A stretch of 64,000 nt of DNA from an uncultured Lachnospiraceae bacterium. GTDB lineage: Bacteria > Bacillota > Clostridia > Lachnospirales > Lachnospiraceae. A program made the position numbers and the translations under genes. Position 1 is the first letter of the stretch. Every line of letters begins with the position of its first letter. The stretch is taken from the NCBI GenBank assembly GCA_947566645.1, contig CANOKL010000009.1, positions 42,908 to 106,907 on the forward strand, read 5' to 3'. Below the pieces are notes generated by a model. It did not search any database and was not told where the DNA came from. It saw nothing but the letters and a program-made list of their open reading frames with translations. This document shows, piece after piece, positions 1 through 9,214 of the stretch.

Positions 1-1
1 C

Positions 2-310
2 GCCATCCCGTCCCTTGATGCAGGGACACTGCTTGTAGCAGTTACATTTCCTGATTATTATTTCATGACAGACCAGATTGCCCGGTATGCAAAGAAGAAG
101 GGGGCAAAGGTGGTGGGAATTACGGACAGCAGTGATGCGGACATTGCAAAATATGCGGATGAGCTCCTTACGGTGCGCAGCACAACGAGGATGTTCCTGA
201 ACACGGCGTCAGCGCCTATGGCGCTCATTAATCTTCTTGTATCAGCTGTGATGATAGAAGGGGACATGGAAAGAAGGGATATCGGGAAGGAATTCGGAGG
301 GCTTTTCTGA
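2..310 (+). CDS. MurR/RpiR-family regulator, C-terminal SIS domain (5' partial)
   Basis: The reading frame is open from the first bases of the window and ends at TGA 308-310, so only the C-terminal 102 or so residues are present. The text reads as a SIS (sugar isomerase) domain: a hydrophobic strand followed by FPDYYFMTDQIARYAKKKGA, then VVGITDSSDADIAKYAD and a helical tail. In RpiR/MurR-type regulators this domain binds a phosphosugar and controls an N-terminal helix-turn-helix, which would lie left of the window. An AT-rich hairpin follows, so it is probably the last gene of its unit. A stand-alone SIS sugar-phosphate isomerase is the main alternative. The ATG at 65 is internal to the domain and is not the true start. 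Confidence 0.75.
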   Translation, partial: AIPSLDAGTLLVAVTFPDYYFMTDQIARYAKKKGAKVVGITDSSDADIAKYADELLTVRSTTRMFLNTASAPMALINLLVSAVMIEGDMERRDIGKEFGGLF

Positions 311-394
311 CATAAAATATGAGGATAATCCACAGGTTATAAAAAAGGGATCTGCAAAGTGAGTTATTCGTTAAATATAACAAATACTATATTG

Positions 395-433
395 AAAAAA
401 TATGCATTTTATACAAAAATGCATATTTTTTTT
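395..433 (+). terminator. Rho-independent terminator after the RpiR-type gene
   Basis: An A-rich arm (AAAAAATATGCATTTT) and its complement are separated by a short ATACA loop and followed by a run of T. The stem is AT-rich but nearly perfect. It lies about 85 bases after the stop codon and upstream of the next promoter. Confidence 0.65.
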
Positions 434-460
434 ATTTCCACTATCAAATGACTGTAGCAT

Positions 461-470
461 TTGCTATAAT
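461..470 (+). promoter_or_regulatory. Extended -10 promoter of the oligopeptide transporter operon
   Basis: TTTGCTATAAT holds a consensus TATAAT (465-470) preceded by TGn, the extended -10 signature. No good -35 box is seen 17 bases upstream, which is normal for extended -10 promoters. An AGGAGG ribosome site (531-536) sits 7 bases before the ATG at 544. Confidence 0.6.
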
Positions 471-543
471 AGAAAAAGGAAATGGGATTTATAGAAAAGC
501 TATATATCTCACAAAATTAAAATGACGCGAAGGAGGTCACATT

Positions 544-2208
544 ATGAAAAAGAAGTTAGTTGCAGCATTGCTTGTAGCAGCGATGGCATTATCGCTGACA
601 GCATGTGGCGGAGGAGGGAAAGGCTCCTCAGGCGGCGGAGGCGGAGCAGACGCACAGCAGTATAATACCTATCTTGCGACAGAGCCGTCAACCCTCGATA
701 CTATTAAGGGGAATGATATGTATGGATGGGAAATTAACAAGAACACTCTGGAGCCGCTTACACGTCTTGTGGAAAAGGACGGAAAGCAGGAGCGTGAAGG
801 TGCAGGCGCAGAGAGCTGGGAGCCGAATGAAGACGGAACCGTGTGGACATTCAAGCTGCGCGATAATAAGTGGTCTGACGGACAGGCTGTCACTGCAGCA
901 GATTATGCCTATGGCATTACCCGGACGCTGGATCCGGATGCAGGTTCACCAAACTCTTTCTTTACGGCACCATTTATTAAAAATGGGCAGAAGGTCGTAA
1001 ACGGTGAAGTGGGAGTAGAGGAACTTGGAGTAAAGGTTGTTGATGACAAGACGCTGGAGATTACGCTGGAAGCACCCACACCATATTTCATGTCCATCAC
1101 AGACACAAGAGCATGTTATCCGGTACGCCAGGATATCGCAGAGAAATACGGCGAGACATATGGATCAGAGCTTGAGTCACTCATCTTTAACGGACCGTTT
1201 AAAGTAGACAGCTGGACACATAACTCTGAGATCACACTTGTTAAGAATGACCAGTACTGGGACAAGGACAATGTAAAACTGGATAAGGTTAATTTTGCGA
1301 TTGTAACAGACTCGAATGCAAGATACAACTCCTTTGAGAGCGGGGCACTTGACACTTCATCTGTAGGTGAGCAGGAGTGGGTAGACCGTTTCGATAAGAA
1401 GGAAGGGGTAGAACGTGTAGACACCCATCAGCCGGCTATGCGTTTTGATTTCTTCAATGTAAATGACGAGCTGTTTAAGAACCTGAACATCCGCAAGGCA
1501 TTTACCCTTGCAGTAGACAGGGAAGACATGGCAAAGACAATCTACCAGGATCTTCATGTTCCGGCATACTGGTGGGTTCCGCAGGCTATTTCCACAGGTG
1601 AGAACGGAGAATACCGCGATCAGGTGCCAGGACCGCTTGAGAAGATGGCAAAAGAAGAAGATCCAAAGGAACTCCTGCTGAAAGGTATGGAGGAGCTGGG
1701 ACTTGGAAGCGATCCGTCCACAATCAATGTAAAATATTCCTTAAGTGCTACGACACAGTGGGCACGTAACTACGGTGAGTATGTACAGCAGAAGTACAAA
1801 GAGATCCTTGGCGTTAATATTGAACTGGATTTCAACGAGTGGTCAACCTTCCAGCAGAAGACCAATGGCGGTGAATACCAGATGGCAAACATGGTATGGA
1901 CTACAGACTATGATGATCCGATGTCCATGATCTCACTCTTCACAACAGAGAATGCAGGCAACATTCCGACAAACTGGTCCAACGAGAAGTTTGACGAGCT
2001 GATCGCACAGGCAAGCCGCGAGATGGACGAGACAAAGCGTGTAGAGCTTTACGGACAGGCAGAACAGGTTCTCTTTGAAGAAGGATGCAATATCTGTCCG
2101 CTTGTAAACGAGAGAAAGATCTCCTTCCATTATGATTATGTGAAGAATCTGAATGAGCGTGAGACTTCAACTTCCGGACTGAAGTATGTATACATTGAAA
2201 AGAAATAG
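544..2208 (+). CDS. Oligopeptide ABC transporter substrate-binding lipoprotein (OppA/DppE-like)
   Basis: A 554-residue extracytoplasmic solute-binding protein of the SBP_bac_5 family. The N-terminus is a lipoprotein signal: MKKK, a hydrophobic core, and the lipobox LTAC with Cys21 as the lipidated residue, followed by a Gly/Ser-rich tether. The mature part carries family features such as ATEPSTLDTIKGNDMYGWEI near the start, WTFKLRDNKWSDGQAV and LNIRKAFTLAVDREDMAKTI. It should capture peptides outside the membrane and deliver them to the two permeases encoded next. It leads the five-gene operon 544-6249 but is separated from the permeases by a terminator and a long palindrome, the usual way to make binding protein in excess. 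The exact peptide preference cannot be read from sequence. Confidence 0.92.
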   Translation: MKKKLVAALLVAAMALSLTACGGGGKGSSGGGGGADAQQYNTYLATEPSTLDTIKGNDMYGWEINKNTLEPLTRLVEKDGKQEREGAGAESWEPNEDGTVWTFKLRDNKWSDGQAVTAADYAYGITRTLDPDAGSPNSFFTAPFIKNGQKVVNGEVGVEELGVKVVDDKTLEITLEAPTPYFMSITDTRACYPVRQDIAEKYGETYGSELESLIFNGPFKVDSWTHNSEITLVKNDQYWDKDNVKLDKVNFAIVTDSNARYNSFESGALDTSSVGEQEWVDRFDKKEGVERVDTHQPAMRFDFFNVNDELFKNLNIRKAFTLAVDREDMAKTIYQDLHVPAYWWVPQAISTGENGEYRDQVPGPLEKMAKEEDPKELLLKGMEELGLGSDPSTINVKYSLSATTQWARNYGEYVQQKYKEILGVNIELDFNEWSTFQQKTNGGEYQMANMVWTTDYDDPMSMISLFTTENAGNIPTNWSNEKFDELIAQASREMDETKRVELYGQAEQVLFEEGCNICPLVNERKISFHYDYVKNLNERETSTSGLKYVYIEKK

Positions 2209-2229
2209 CAACTATTCACGAATTAACAG

Positions 2230-2264
2230 GAGGCCGCTGTCTTTCTCGGGGCGGCGGCCTTTTG
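2230..2264 (+). terminator. Intra-operon terminator/attenuator after the binding-protein gene
   Basis: AGGCCGC (2231-2237) pairs with GCGGCCT (2254-2260), followed by TTTTG. The T-run is short, so read-through is likely. It would make the solute-binding protein transcript more abundant than the permease/ATPase part. Confidence 0.6.
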
Positions 2265-2270
2265 TATCAC

Positions 2271-2350
2271 CTGGGGACAGGGTACTTTCAATCCGGGACG
2301 GGGTATTTTTAAAAATACCCCGTCCCGGATTGAAAATCCCCTGTCCCCGG
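2271..2350. repeat. 80-bp palindrome with GGGGACAGGG / GGGACGGGG core (REP-like)
   Basis: Two 40-base arms are inverted copies with 37 of 40 positions matching. The central 50 bases (2286-2335) form a perfect palindrome with no loop. The outer CCTGTCCCC and inner CCCCGTCCC motifs recur in the palindrome at 16610-16715. It lies between the binding-protein gene and the first permease and contains no ORF. Confidence 0.8.
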
Positions 2351-2369
2351 AGAGAAAGGAAGAGAAGAA

Positions 2370-3293
2370 ATGGCAAAATTTATCGTAAAACGTATCGGAT
2401 ATATGTTGGTTACGCTGTTTATTGTTGTTACTGCGACCTTCTTTCTGATGCATAGTATTCCGGGAGACCCGCTGGCACATATGGCGCGGAACCTGCCGGA
2501 GCAGACAAGGGAAAATTATTATGAGAAGTATGGGCTTGACAAGTCTACGTCCGAACAGTATCTGATCTTTATGAAGAATCTGGTCACGAAGGGTGATCTG
2601 GGCGAGTCTCTGAGATATCCGGGGCGTGAGGTTACGGATACGCTGCTTACGAATGCGTCTGTTTCGGCGCAGCCAGGAGGACTGGCGCTGCTTGCAGGTA
2701 TTGCGATTGGTATTCTTCTTGGAATTGTGGCAGCCCTTAATAAGAACAGATGGCCGGATTATATCGTTATGTTTATTGCGATTCTCGGAATTACGGTGCC
2801 TGTGTTCGTACTGGCGTCAGTACTGCAGTACTTCTTAAGCGTGAAGCTTATGGTTCTGCCGACTACAGGATGGGGAAGCTGGCAGAATGTAGTCCTTCCG
2901 GTTATTGTACTTAGCTTTGGTACGATTGCGACCTATGCCCGTTATGTAAAATCCAATATGCTGGATGTCATGGGCCAGGATTATATTCTTACGGCGGAAG
3001 CGAAGGGTGTAAGTAAGTTAAATGTAGTGAAGAAGCATGTCCTTAAGAATGCGTTCCTTCCCTGTATGACACTTCTTGTAGGCCAGGTATCCGGAATCTT
3101 CACGGGATCCTTCGTAGTAGAGAAGATATTTGGTATTCCGGGACTTGGATTCTATTATATTAATTCGATCAATGACCGTGACTATACAATGATCATCGGT
3201 ACTACTGTATTTGCGGCGGCGCTGTTCGTGTTTGTCCAGCTGGTCGTTGACATTGCATATAGTATTATGGATCCGAGAATCCGTGTGAAGTAG
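2370..3293 (+). CDS. Oligopeptide ABC transporter permease (DppB/OppB-like)
   Basis: A 307-residue inner-membrane permease. It starts MAKFIVKRIGYMLVTLFIVV, the first membrane helix typical of the OppB/DppB family, followed by a periplasmic segment (HSIPGDPL through the LGES region) and about five more helices. The BPD_transp_1 cytoplasmic loop is visible near residues 210-232 as AEAKGVSKLNVVKKHVLKNA, the EAA motif that docks the ATPases. The family ending MDPRIRVK is intact. It forms a heterodimer with the next permease. The start is preceded by an AAAGGAAGAG ribosome site just right of the palindrome. Confidence 0.93.
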   Translation: MAKFIVKRIGYMLVTLFIVVTATFFLMHSIPGDPLAHMARNLPEQTRENYYEKYGLDKSTSEQYLIFMKNLVTKGDLGESLRYPGREVTDTLLTNASVSAQPGGLALLAGIAIGILLGIVAALNKNRWPDYIVMFIAILGITVPVFVLASVLQYFLSVKLMVLPTTGWGSWQNVVLPVIVLSFGTIATYARYVKSNMLDVMGQDYILTAEAKGVSKLNVVKKHVLKNAFLPCMTLLVGQVSGIFTGSFVVEKIFGIPGLGFYYINSINDRDYTMIIGTTVFAAALFVFVQLVVDIAYSIMDPRIRVK

Positions 3294-3305
3294 GAGGAAG
3301 AGCAG

Positions 3306-4253
3306 ATGATGGTAAACCACGATGTGACAGATAGGATGGAAAATATACCTGATGAAAAATTTACAATCATCGGGATTGACAAGGATGCCGAAGCCCCCAC
3401 AAGGCCGAGGGTCGGTTACTGGCGGGATGCATGGAGAAGACTTAAGGAAAATAAGGTGGCATTTGCCGCGCTGATCATTTTGCTGATTCTGGTATTCTTC
3501 ATTATATTCGGACCTGCAATCAGCGGATATGAGTTTGAGCAGATTGATGCTGACGCGATTAATAAAGGACCGAGCGCCGAGCACTGGTTCGGCACGGACG
3601 ATCTGGGAAGAGACCTGTTCGCCAGAGTATGGCAGGCAGGACGTGTTTCAATTATTATCGGTATTCTGGGCGCGGTGATCGCCAGCGTTGTAGGAAGTAT
3701 ATACGGCGGTATCGCGGCATATTTCGGCGGGGCTGTGGATGATATTATGATGCGTATCGTAGAGGTGCTTTTAAGTATCCCGTATCTGATTATCGTTATC
3801 CTTATTTCGGTTATCACGGACAGTAAGAGCCTGGGAACCATGCTGGTTGCCCTGACGCTTACCGGGTGGTGCGGAATCGCCAGGCTTGTGCGGGGGCAGA
3901 TGCTTCAGCTGAAGTCACAGGAATATGTACTGGCGGCAAATGCACTGGGTGTTGCCCCCATTAAGATTATTTTGAAGCATATGATCCCGAATACGATCGG
4001 AATGATCATTGTTGCCATTACCTTTGACATTCCGGGATATATCTTCTCGGAGGCATTCTTAAGCTATGTAGGACTGGGAATACAGCCACCGTCAACAAGC
4101 TGGGGTGCTCTTGCTTCGGCAGCGCAGCAGAACTTTATGTTTTACCCTTACCAGCTTATGTTCCCGGCACTCATGATTGCCCTTACCATGCTTTCATTTA
4201 CACTGCTTGGTGACGGGTTAAGAGATGCGCTGGACCCGAAATTACGAAAATAG
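3306..4253 (+). CDS. Oligopeptide ABC transporter permease (DppC/OppC-like)
   Basis: A 315-residue permease of the OppC/DppC type. A cytoplasmic N-terminus of about 50 residues leads into the OppC_N segment (WRRLKENKVAFAALIILLIL) and then five further membrane helices. Family marks are the HWFGTDDLGRDLFARV motif near residue 95 and the EAA loop AANALGVAPIKIILKHMIPN. It ends with GDGLRDALDPKLRK, typical of the family. The gene begins 12 bases after the DppB-like stop, with AGGAGGAAGAG as ribosome site, so the two subunits are co-translated. A second in-frame ATG three bases downstream could equally be used. Confidence 0.93.
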   Translation: MMVNHDVTDRMENIPDEKFTIIGIDKDAEAPTRPRVGYWRDAWRRLKENKVAFAALIILLILVFFIIFGPAISGYEFEQIDADAINKGPSAEHWFGTDDLGRDLFARVWQAGRVSIIIGILGAVIASVVGSIYGGIAAYFGGAVDDIMMRIVEVLLSIPYLIIVILISVITDSKSLGTMLVALTLTGWCGIARLVRGQMLQLKSQEYVLAANALGVAPIKIILKHMIPNTIGMIIVAITFDIPGYIFSEAFLSYVGLGIQPPSTSWGALASAAQQNFMFYPYQLMFPALMIALTMLSFTLLGDGLRDALDPKLRK

Positions 4254-4264
4254 GAGAGACGGTT

Positions 4265-5281
4265 ATGGAAAAAATATTAGAAGTTGAGAATTTGAATGTT
4301 TCCTTTAATACATATGCCGGCGAAGTAAAGGCTGTGAGGGGCGTAAGCTTTGAACTCAGCAGGGGTGAGACGCTGGCGTTCGTAGGAGAGTCAGGCTGCG
4401 GAAAGACGGTGACGGCAAAATCCATTCTTCGTCTTCTGAAGCCCCCCTTTGCAGTGATCAAGCCGGAATCTAAGATTGTCTGCAACGGGAAAGATGTACT
4501 TAAGATGAATAAGAAAGAGCTGTGCGAGTTCCGGGGCGACGAGGTTGGTATGATCTTCCAGGATCCCATGACCTCCTTAAATCCGACGATGACAGTGGGC
4601 AAACAGATTATGGAGAGTCTGATGATCCACAAAAAGCTGGATAAAAAGGCGGCAAGGGAAGAGGCTATTAAGATGCTGAAGCTGGTAAATATCCCAAGCC
4701 CTGAAAAGAGGATTGACAATTACCCTCACGAGATGTCCGGAGGTATGCGCCAGAGGGTTATGATTGCCATTGCCCTGGCCTGCAACCCGAATGTCCTGAT
4801 CGCAGATGAGCCCACGACAGCTCTTGATGTGACAATCCAGGCGCAGATCATGGATCTCATGATGGAGCTTAAGACTGAGATGAATACAGCCATTATCCTT
4901 GTTACCCATGACCTGGGTGTTGTGGCGAACTTTGCGGACCGCATCCAGGTTATGTATGCAGGAGAGGTTGTGGAGAGAGGTACAACAAAAGAGATCTTTA
5001 ATGAGAGTAAGCATCCTTATACCTGGGCGCTCCTTAGGTCTGTTCCGAGACTGGGAAGCGAGTCCAAGGAGGAGCTCTACGCGCTTGGCGGAACGCCGCC
5101 GGATCTTCTGCTTCCTCTGAACCATTGCCCGTTTGCAGACAGGTGTGAGTATTGTATGTCTATCTGTAAAGAACGCAAGCCGCCGGAGACGGTATTAAGC
5201 GACACCCACAAGGTATCCTGCTGGCTCATGCATGAGAAGGCTCCGAAGGTAGAGTCATTTTACGATAGGAGGGATAAGTAA
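4265..5281 (+). CDS. Oligopeptide ABC transporter ATPase (DppD/OppD-like)
   Basis: A 338-residue ABC ATPase. Walker A is GESGCGKT at residues 41-48, the Q-loop region is [10 protein letters not shown], the signature is MSGGMRQRV, Walker B is VLIADEPTT, and the switch His follows in VTHDLG. The C-terminus has the oligo_HPY extension with the cysteine cluster [14 protein letters not shown] found in this peptide/nickel transporter ATPase family. It pairs with the next ATPase and drives uptake through the two permeases. The TAA stop overlaps the next ATG by one base (TAATG), indicating translational coupling. Confidence 0.93.
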   Translation: MEKILEVENLNVSFNTYAGEVKAVRGVSFELSRGETLAFVGESGCGKTVTAKSILRLLKPPFAVIKPESKIVCNGKDVLKMNKKELCEFRGDEVGMIFQDPMTSLNPTMTVGKQIMESLMIHKKLDKKAAREEAIKMLKLVNIPSPEKRIDNYPHEMSGGMRQRVMIAIALACNPNVLIADEPTTALDVTIQAQIMDLMMELKTEMNTAIILVTHDLGVVANFADRIQVMYAGEVVERGTTKEIFNESKHPYTWALLRSVPRLGSESKEELYALGGTPPDLLLPLNHCPFADRCEYCMSICKERKPPETVLSDTHKVSCWLMHEKAPKVESFYDRRDK

Positions 5282-6249
5282 TGGGCGAATATATTGTAGA
5301 GGCTAAAAATCTGTGTAAATATTTTAAGGTAGGAAAGAACCAGACGCTTAAGGCAGTTGACGGCGTGAATATAAGACTTAAGAAGGGGGAGACCCTTGGG
5401 CTTGTAGGGGAATCAGGCTGCGGTAAGACTACCTGTGGCCGTACTCTTGTGAAGCTTTACGATGCAACGGGCGGAACCGTGCTGTTTGAGGGGAAGGATG
5501 TATCAAAGCTCCACGGAAAAGAGCTGCTTGCCTTCCGCAAGGATGCGCAGATTATTTTCCAGGATCCTTACGCATCCCTCGACCCGCGTATGACCATCGG
5601 TGAGATTATTACTGAAGGAATGAATGTGCATTTCCATATGTCGGAAAAGGAGAAGGAAGCGAAGGTAAACGAGCTGCTTCATAAGGTTGGTTTAAATGCA
5701 GAGTATGCCAACCGTTTTGCCCATGAGCTTTCCGGCGGGCAGAGACAGCGTGTGGGGATCGCCAGGGCTCTTGCAGTGGAGCCGAAGTTTATTGTCTGTG
5801 ATGAGCCCATCTCGGCTCTTGATGTGTCCATCCAGGCACAGATTGTAAACCTTCTGATCAAGCTTCAGAGGGAAATGGGGCTTACTTATCTGTTTATCTC
5901 CCATGACCTGTCCATGGTAAAGCATATTTCTGACAGGGTAGGTGTTATGTACCTGGGCTCCATGGTGGAGCTTGCGAGCAACCATGCGCTTTATGACCAT
6001 CCGGTCCACCCGTATACGCAGGCGCTGATCTCGGCTATTCCGGAGGCAGACATGGATGAGGATGGGACAAAGAAGAGAGTCCACCTTGAGGGTGAGGTGC
6101 CAAGTCCCATTAACCCGCCTGCAGGCTGCCGGTTTAAGGCGAGATGTAAGTATGCGAAGGAGATCTGCGGGCAGGAGATGCCGGCATTAAAGGAGGTCGA
6201 ACCAGGACATTTTGCGGCATGCCATATGTGCGGTAAGGAAGACTGGTAA
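5281..6249 (+). CDS. Oligopeptide ABC transporter ATPase (DppF/OppF-like)
   Basis: A 322-residue ABC ATPase, partner of the preceding one. Walker A is GESGCGKT at residues 43-50, Q-loop FQDPYASLDP, signature LSGGQRQRVG, Walker B FIVCDEPISALD, switch His in ISHDLS. The C-terminal oligo_HPY part has the motif PAGCRFKARCKYAKEICG. The DppF type is supported by the LKAVDGVN start and the ASLDPR Q-loop. It is the last transporter gene; 80 bases with no obvious terminator separate it from the TldD gene, so read-through is possible. Confidence 0.93.
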   Translation: MGEYIVEAKNLCKYFKVGKNQTLKAVDGVNIRLKKGETLGLVGESGCGKTTCGRTLVKLYDATGGTVLFEGKDVSKLHGKELLAFRKDAQIIFQDPYASLDPRMTIGEIITEGMNVHFHMSEKEKEAKVNELLHKVGLNAEYANRFAHELSGGQRQRVGIARALAVEPKFIVCDEPISALDVSIQAQIVNLLIKLQREMGLTYLFISHDLSMVKHISDRVGVMYLGSMVELASNHALYDHPVHPYTQALISAIPEADMDEDGTKKRVHLEGEVPSPINPPAGCRFKARCKYAKEICGQEMPALKEVEPGHFAACHMCGKEDW

Positions 6250-6329
6250 GTATACGAAGGAGCAGAAACGATTGTTATGATTCACGGCTCAGAAATGCGT
6301 GGATGGCATGAATAAAAAGGAGTATAAGG

Positions 6330-7715
6330 ATGCTTGCAGAGTCATATATAGAAAAAATACTTGACTATGCTGTTTCCTGCGGCGCTGATTATGGGGAGGT
6401 ATTTTTCGAGGATACGGAGCGGACAAAGTTAACTCTCATGGATTCCCAGGTCTTAAGATGTGCCTGCGGACGGGAGAGCGGTATTGGAATCCGCGTGTTC
6501 CGGGGTCTGGAAAGTGAATATCTCTACAGTGCTGATGCAAATGAAAAGAGGGTGCTCGGACTTATGAAAGAGCGACTGGGAAAAGGAGGCGTTTTCGGTA
6601 AGAGAACGCCTCTTTCCAGGATAGAGCCCAACTACATTACCATGCGGGAAACAGTGCCCCGGGAAATGGGGCTTAAAAGAAAGCTTGATTATCTTAAGGC
6701 GGCTGCAGCGGCGGGAAAGAGTGAGGACAGCCGTATTGTGCAGGGACGTGCCTGTTATGTGGACGAGGATCAGCGGGTACAGATTGCGAATACAGAAGGC
6801 GTATACGTCCAGGACCGGCGGGAGCGCTGCAGGATCCGGTTTATGATGGCAGCTGAGGATGAAAGATTCGGAGGCAGGCAGATATGCTATGAGGGACCGG
6901 GAGCCATGATGGGGCCGGAATATCTTGAGTCCGGAAGGATTGAGGAGCGTGCCAGGAGAGCGGCCAGAAGCGCGGTAAATATGCTGGGAGCACGTCCCTG
7001 CCCGGTAGGGCGGATGCCGGTTATTATTGCAGAAGGCTTCGGCGGTCTGTTTTTCCACGAGGCATGCGGACATTCCCTGGAGGGAAGCTCTGCTGCAAAC
7101 GGCTGTTCCGAGTTTGCAGGAAAGACAGGAGAGCAGATTGCTTCAGATAAGGTGACACTGGTGGATGACGGTTCGATTGCCGGGGAGTGGGGTTCTCTTG
7201 GAATTGATGATGAGGGCGTGCTTACCAGGAAGAATGTGCTGATTGAGAAAGGTATTTTAAAGGGATATATGCTGGACCGCCTGAATGCCAGGAGAATGGG
7301 TCTTGAGCCTACGGGATCCTCAAGGAGGGAGAACTACCGGTTTGCACCTGTATCCCGTATGACAAATACCTATATCGCGCCAGGGACAGACCGTTTCCAG
7401 GATATGCTGGATTCGGTTGAAAAAGGGCTTTTTGTGATGGATATTAATGCAGGCTCTGTGGATCCGGCCACAGGAGAATTTAATTTTAATACAGGAGAAA
7501 CTTATCTGATTGAGAAAGGCAGGATTACCGTGCCGCTTACAAGTGCCACTCTGATTGGCACAGGGAGTGAAATACTGCCGAAGGTCGATATGGTATCGGA
7601 TCATTTTGCCATGGAGCAGGGGTACTGCTATGCAGGCAGCGGTCAGCTCCCGATCGGGGTGGGCCAGCCTGCGGTCCGTATTACCGAGATGACAGTGGGA
7701 GGAAAGGAATTATGA
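6330..7715 (+). CDS. tldD: TldD-family metalloprotease, catalytic subunit
   Basis: A 461-residue protein of the TldD/PmbA family. The catalytic subunit is identified by the zinc motif HEACGH at residues 243-248 (HExxxH type) inside GFGGLFFHEACGHSLEG, and by the late GYCYAGSG segment that supplies a further conserved Cys. Known TldD/TldE heterodimers degrade unfolded peptides and can remove leader peptides from modified peptides such as microcin B17. The stop overlaps the next gene by ATGA, so both subunits are made together. Its place after a peptide importer suits intracellular peptide processing, but that link is inferred. Confidence 0.92.
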   Translation: MLAESYIEKILDYAVSCGADYGEVFFEDTERTKLTLMDSQVLRCACGRESGIGIRVFRGLESEYLYSADANEKRVLGLMKERLGKGGVFGKRTPLSRIEPNYITMRETVPREMGLKRKLDYLKAAAAAGKSEDSRIVQGRACYVDEDQRVQIANTEGVYVQDRRERCRIRFMMAAEDERFGGRQICYEGPGAMMGPEYLESGRIEERARRAARSAVNMLGARPCPVGRMPVIIAEGFGGLFFHEACGHSLEGSSAANGCSEFAGKTGEQIASDKVTLVDDGSIAGEWGSLGIDDEGVLTRKNVLIEKGILKGYMLDRLNARRMGLEPTGSSRRENYRFAPVSRMTNTYIAPGTDRFQDMLDSVEKGLFVMDINAGSVDPATGEFNFNTGETYLIEKGRITVPLTSATLIGTGSEILPKVDMVSDHFAMEQGYCYAGSGQLPIGVGQPAVRITEMTVGGKEL

Positions 7716-9064
7716 CAGATGTCTGGAAAGATCCGGAAATCATAGATTTTGTAAGATGGCTTAAGGTGCAGGGATTCACGAATGTGCGGCTCTTCATTAG
7801 CAGCAGGCAGTCCCTTCTTCTCTCTGTCCAGTGTCAGAGACTTAAGAGTTCTGAATATGGAAATACGGTGATGTATTTTGTGGAAGCCTCCTGGGAGGGA
7901 AGCTACTGCTGTGCCTATACGGATTCCTTGAAGGACAGGGAGGAGATCCGAAGAAGGCTTTCTGAGACAGCCGGTATTTTTGACGGCCGGGATTTGCCGG
8001 AAGAGATCATGGAGAGCAGGGACTACCGGGGACAGAGGTGGCGTGAGATTGACGAAGAGAAGACACTTCATATTTTAAAATGCGCAGAAGCAGCGGCTCT
8101 TTCCTGCAAGACGGTAGATTTTGTGGAGGTGTGCGAGTACCGGCAGTATGAGGAGACGGTCACCCTGATTGATGAGAATATGAATTATCTTACGGATGAT
8201 GACGGGGACTTAAGCTTTACGGTACGGGTGATTGCAAAGGAAGGGGATTCTGTGGCGGCTTCCACGAAGCTTGGAATTGTGAAAGCACAGGATCAGGATG
8301 CGTTCCTTAAAACTGCCTGCAGTCTGGCAGAGCGGGCGGCAGAATACGCAGGGTACGCGCTCCATGCAGAACGGATTCCTTCGGGAACTTATCCAATTGT
8401 CCTGGAAAACTGTGTGATGGCAGAGCTTACCGGACATTACCTCCCGGTATTTTACGGGGAAAATCTTACTCATCATACGAGCGCCCTTGCAGGAAAAGAG
8501 GGACAGCAGGTGGGCTGCAGGCTGTTAAGGCTGATAGAGGATCCTTTTAGTGTGATGGGGACGAGACGGCGGAGGATTGATGACGAGGGAATGCCGGTCT
8601 CTGAAAAGGTACTCCTTGAAAAAGGTGTATTCAGGGATATTCTGTATAATAAGAAGAGTGCGGCGCAGGCGGGAGTAAGAAGCTCTGGAAATGGATTTAA
8701 GCCGGATGCGGCGGCAGATAGCGGTACAAGCGCCACGAATGTGCTCCTTCTGTCAGAGGGGGAGACCTTTTCACGCAGAGAAATGCTAGAGGCATCTGAG
8801 GGAGGTATTTACATTACTCAGATAGAGGGAATGTTCGCCGGGGCGGACACAGAGAGCGGGGATTTCTCCCTTCTTGCCTGCGGGAACCGGATTGTGGATG
8901 GCCGGGTGTCGTCGGCTGTGAACCAGTTTACGATATCAGGAAATATCTGCGGGCTGTGGAGGGACATTGAGATGATTGGAGATGATCCGGTGTACCGTCT
9001 GTCCGGCAGCGCCTGCGCGGTGAGCCCGACGGTGAAGGTGAAGAGCCTGACTGTGTCGGGGTAA
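7712..9064 (+). CDS. TldE/PmbA-family protein, non-catalytic partner of TldD
   Basis: A 450-residue TldD/PmbA-family protein lacking the HExxxH motif, as expected of the TldE/PmbA subunit. Family landmarks include the VVLENCVMAELTGHYL-like segment (PIVLENCVMAELTGHYLPVF), the DDEG turn followed by VLLEKGVFRDILYNKKSA, and the C-terminal VSSAVNQFTISGNICGLWRDIEM stretch that lines the TldDE cavity. It overlaps tldD by four bases and ends at a strong terminator. It probably completes the active-site chamber rather than cutting peptides itself. Confidence 0.88.
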   Translation: MTDVWKDPEIIDFVRWLKVQGFTNVRLFISSRQSLLLSVQCQRLKSSEYGNTVMYFVEASWEGSYCCAYTDSLKDREEIRRRLSETAGIFDGRDLPEEIMESRDYRGQRWREIDEEKTLHILKCAEAAALSCKTVDFVEVCEYRQYEETVTLIDENMNYLTDDDGDLSFTVRVIAKEGDSVAASTKLGIVKAQDQDAFLKTACSLAERAAEYAGYALHAERIPSGTYPIVLENCVMAELTGHYLPVFYGENLTHHTSALAGKEGQQVGCRLLRLIEDPFSVMGTRRRRIDDEGMPVSEKVLLEKGVFRDILYNKKSAAQAGVRSSGNGFKPDAAADSGTSATNVLLLSEGETFSRREMLEASEGGIYITQIEGMFAGADTESGDFSLLACGNRIVDGRVSSAVNQFTISGNICGLWRDIEMIGDDPVYRLSGSACAVSPTVKVKSLTVSG

Positions 9065-9100
9065 AAAATTCCACCTGACTCCCACAGGTGGAATTTTTTA
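9063..9100 (+). terminator. Rho-independent terminator after tldD/tldE
   Basis: AAAAAATTCCACCTG and CAGGTGGAATTTTTT form a 15-bp stem with a 7-base loop (ACTCCCA). The T-rich right arm completes a strong bidirectional-type terminator two bases after the stop. Confidence 0.85.
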
Positions 9101-9102
9101 TC

Positions 9103-9139
9103 ATTTCCTTATGATTTCCTTATAATTTCCACTTATGAT
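9103..9139 (+). promoter_or_regulatory. Three 11-bp direct repeats ahead of the peptide-resistance operon (regulator site)
   Basis: ATTTCCTTATG, ATTTCCTTATA and ATTTCCACTTAT follow each other head to tail at 9103, 9114 and 9125, one DNA turn apart. OmpR-type regulators bind such tandem half-sites. A TATGAT (9134-9139) overlaps the last copy and may be the -10 box; no clear -35 is seen, which fits an activator-dependent promoter. A leader hairpin (ATACAGGC 9144-9151 with GCCTGTAT 9173-9180) follows. Confidence 0.5.
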
Positions 9140-9214
9140 TAAGATACAGGCATCGGATACACGCAGGCATGAGCCTGTATGCCGGCGCCTCTACTAGTAT
9201 AAGGAGGAAATCAT

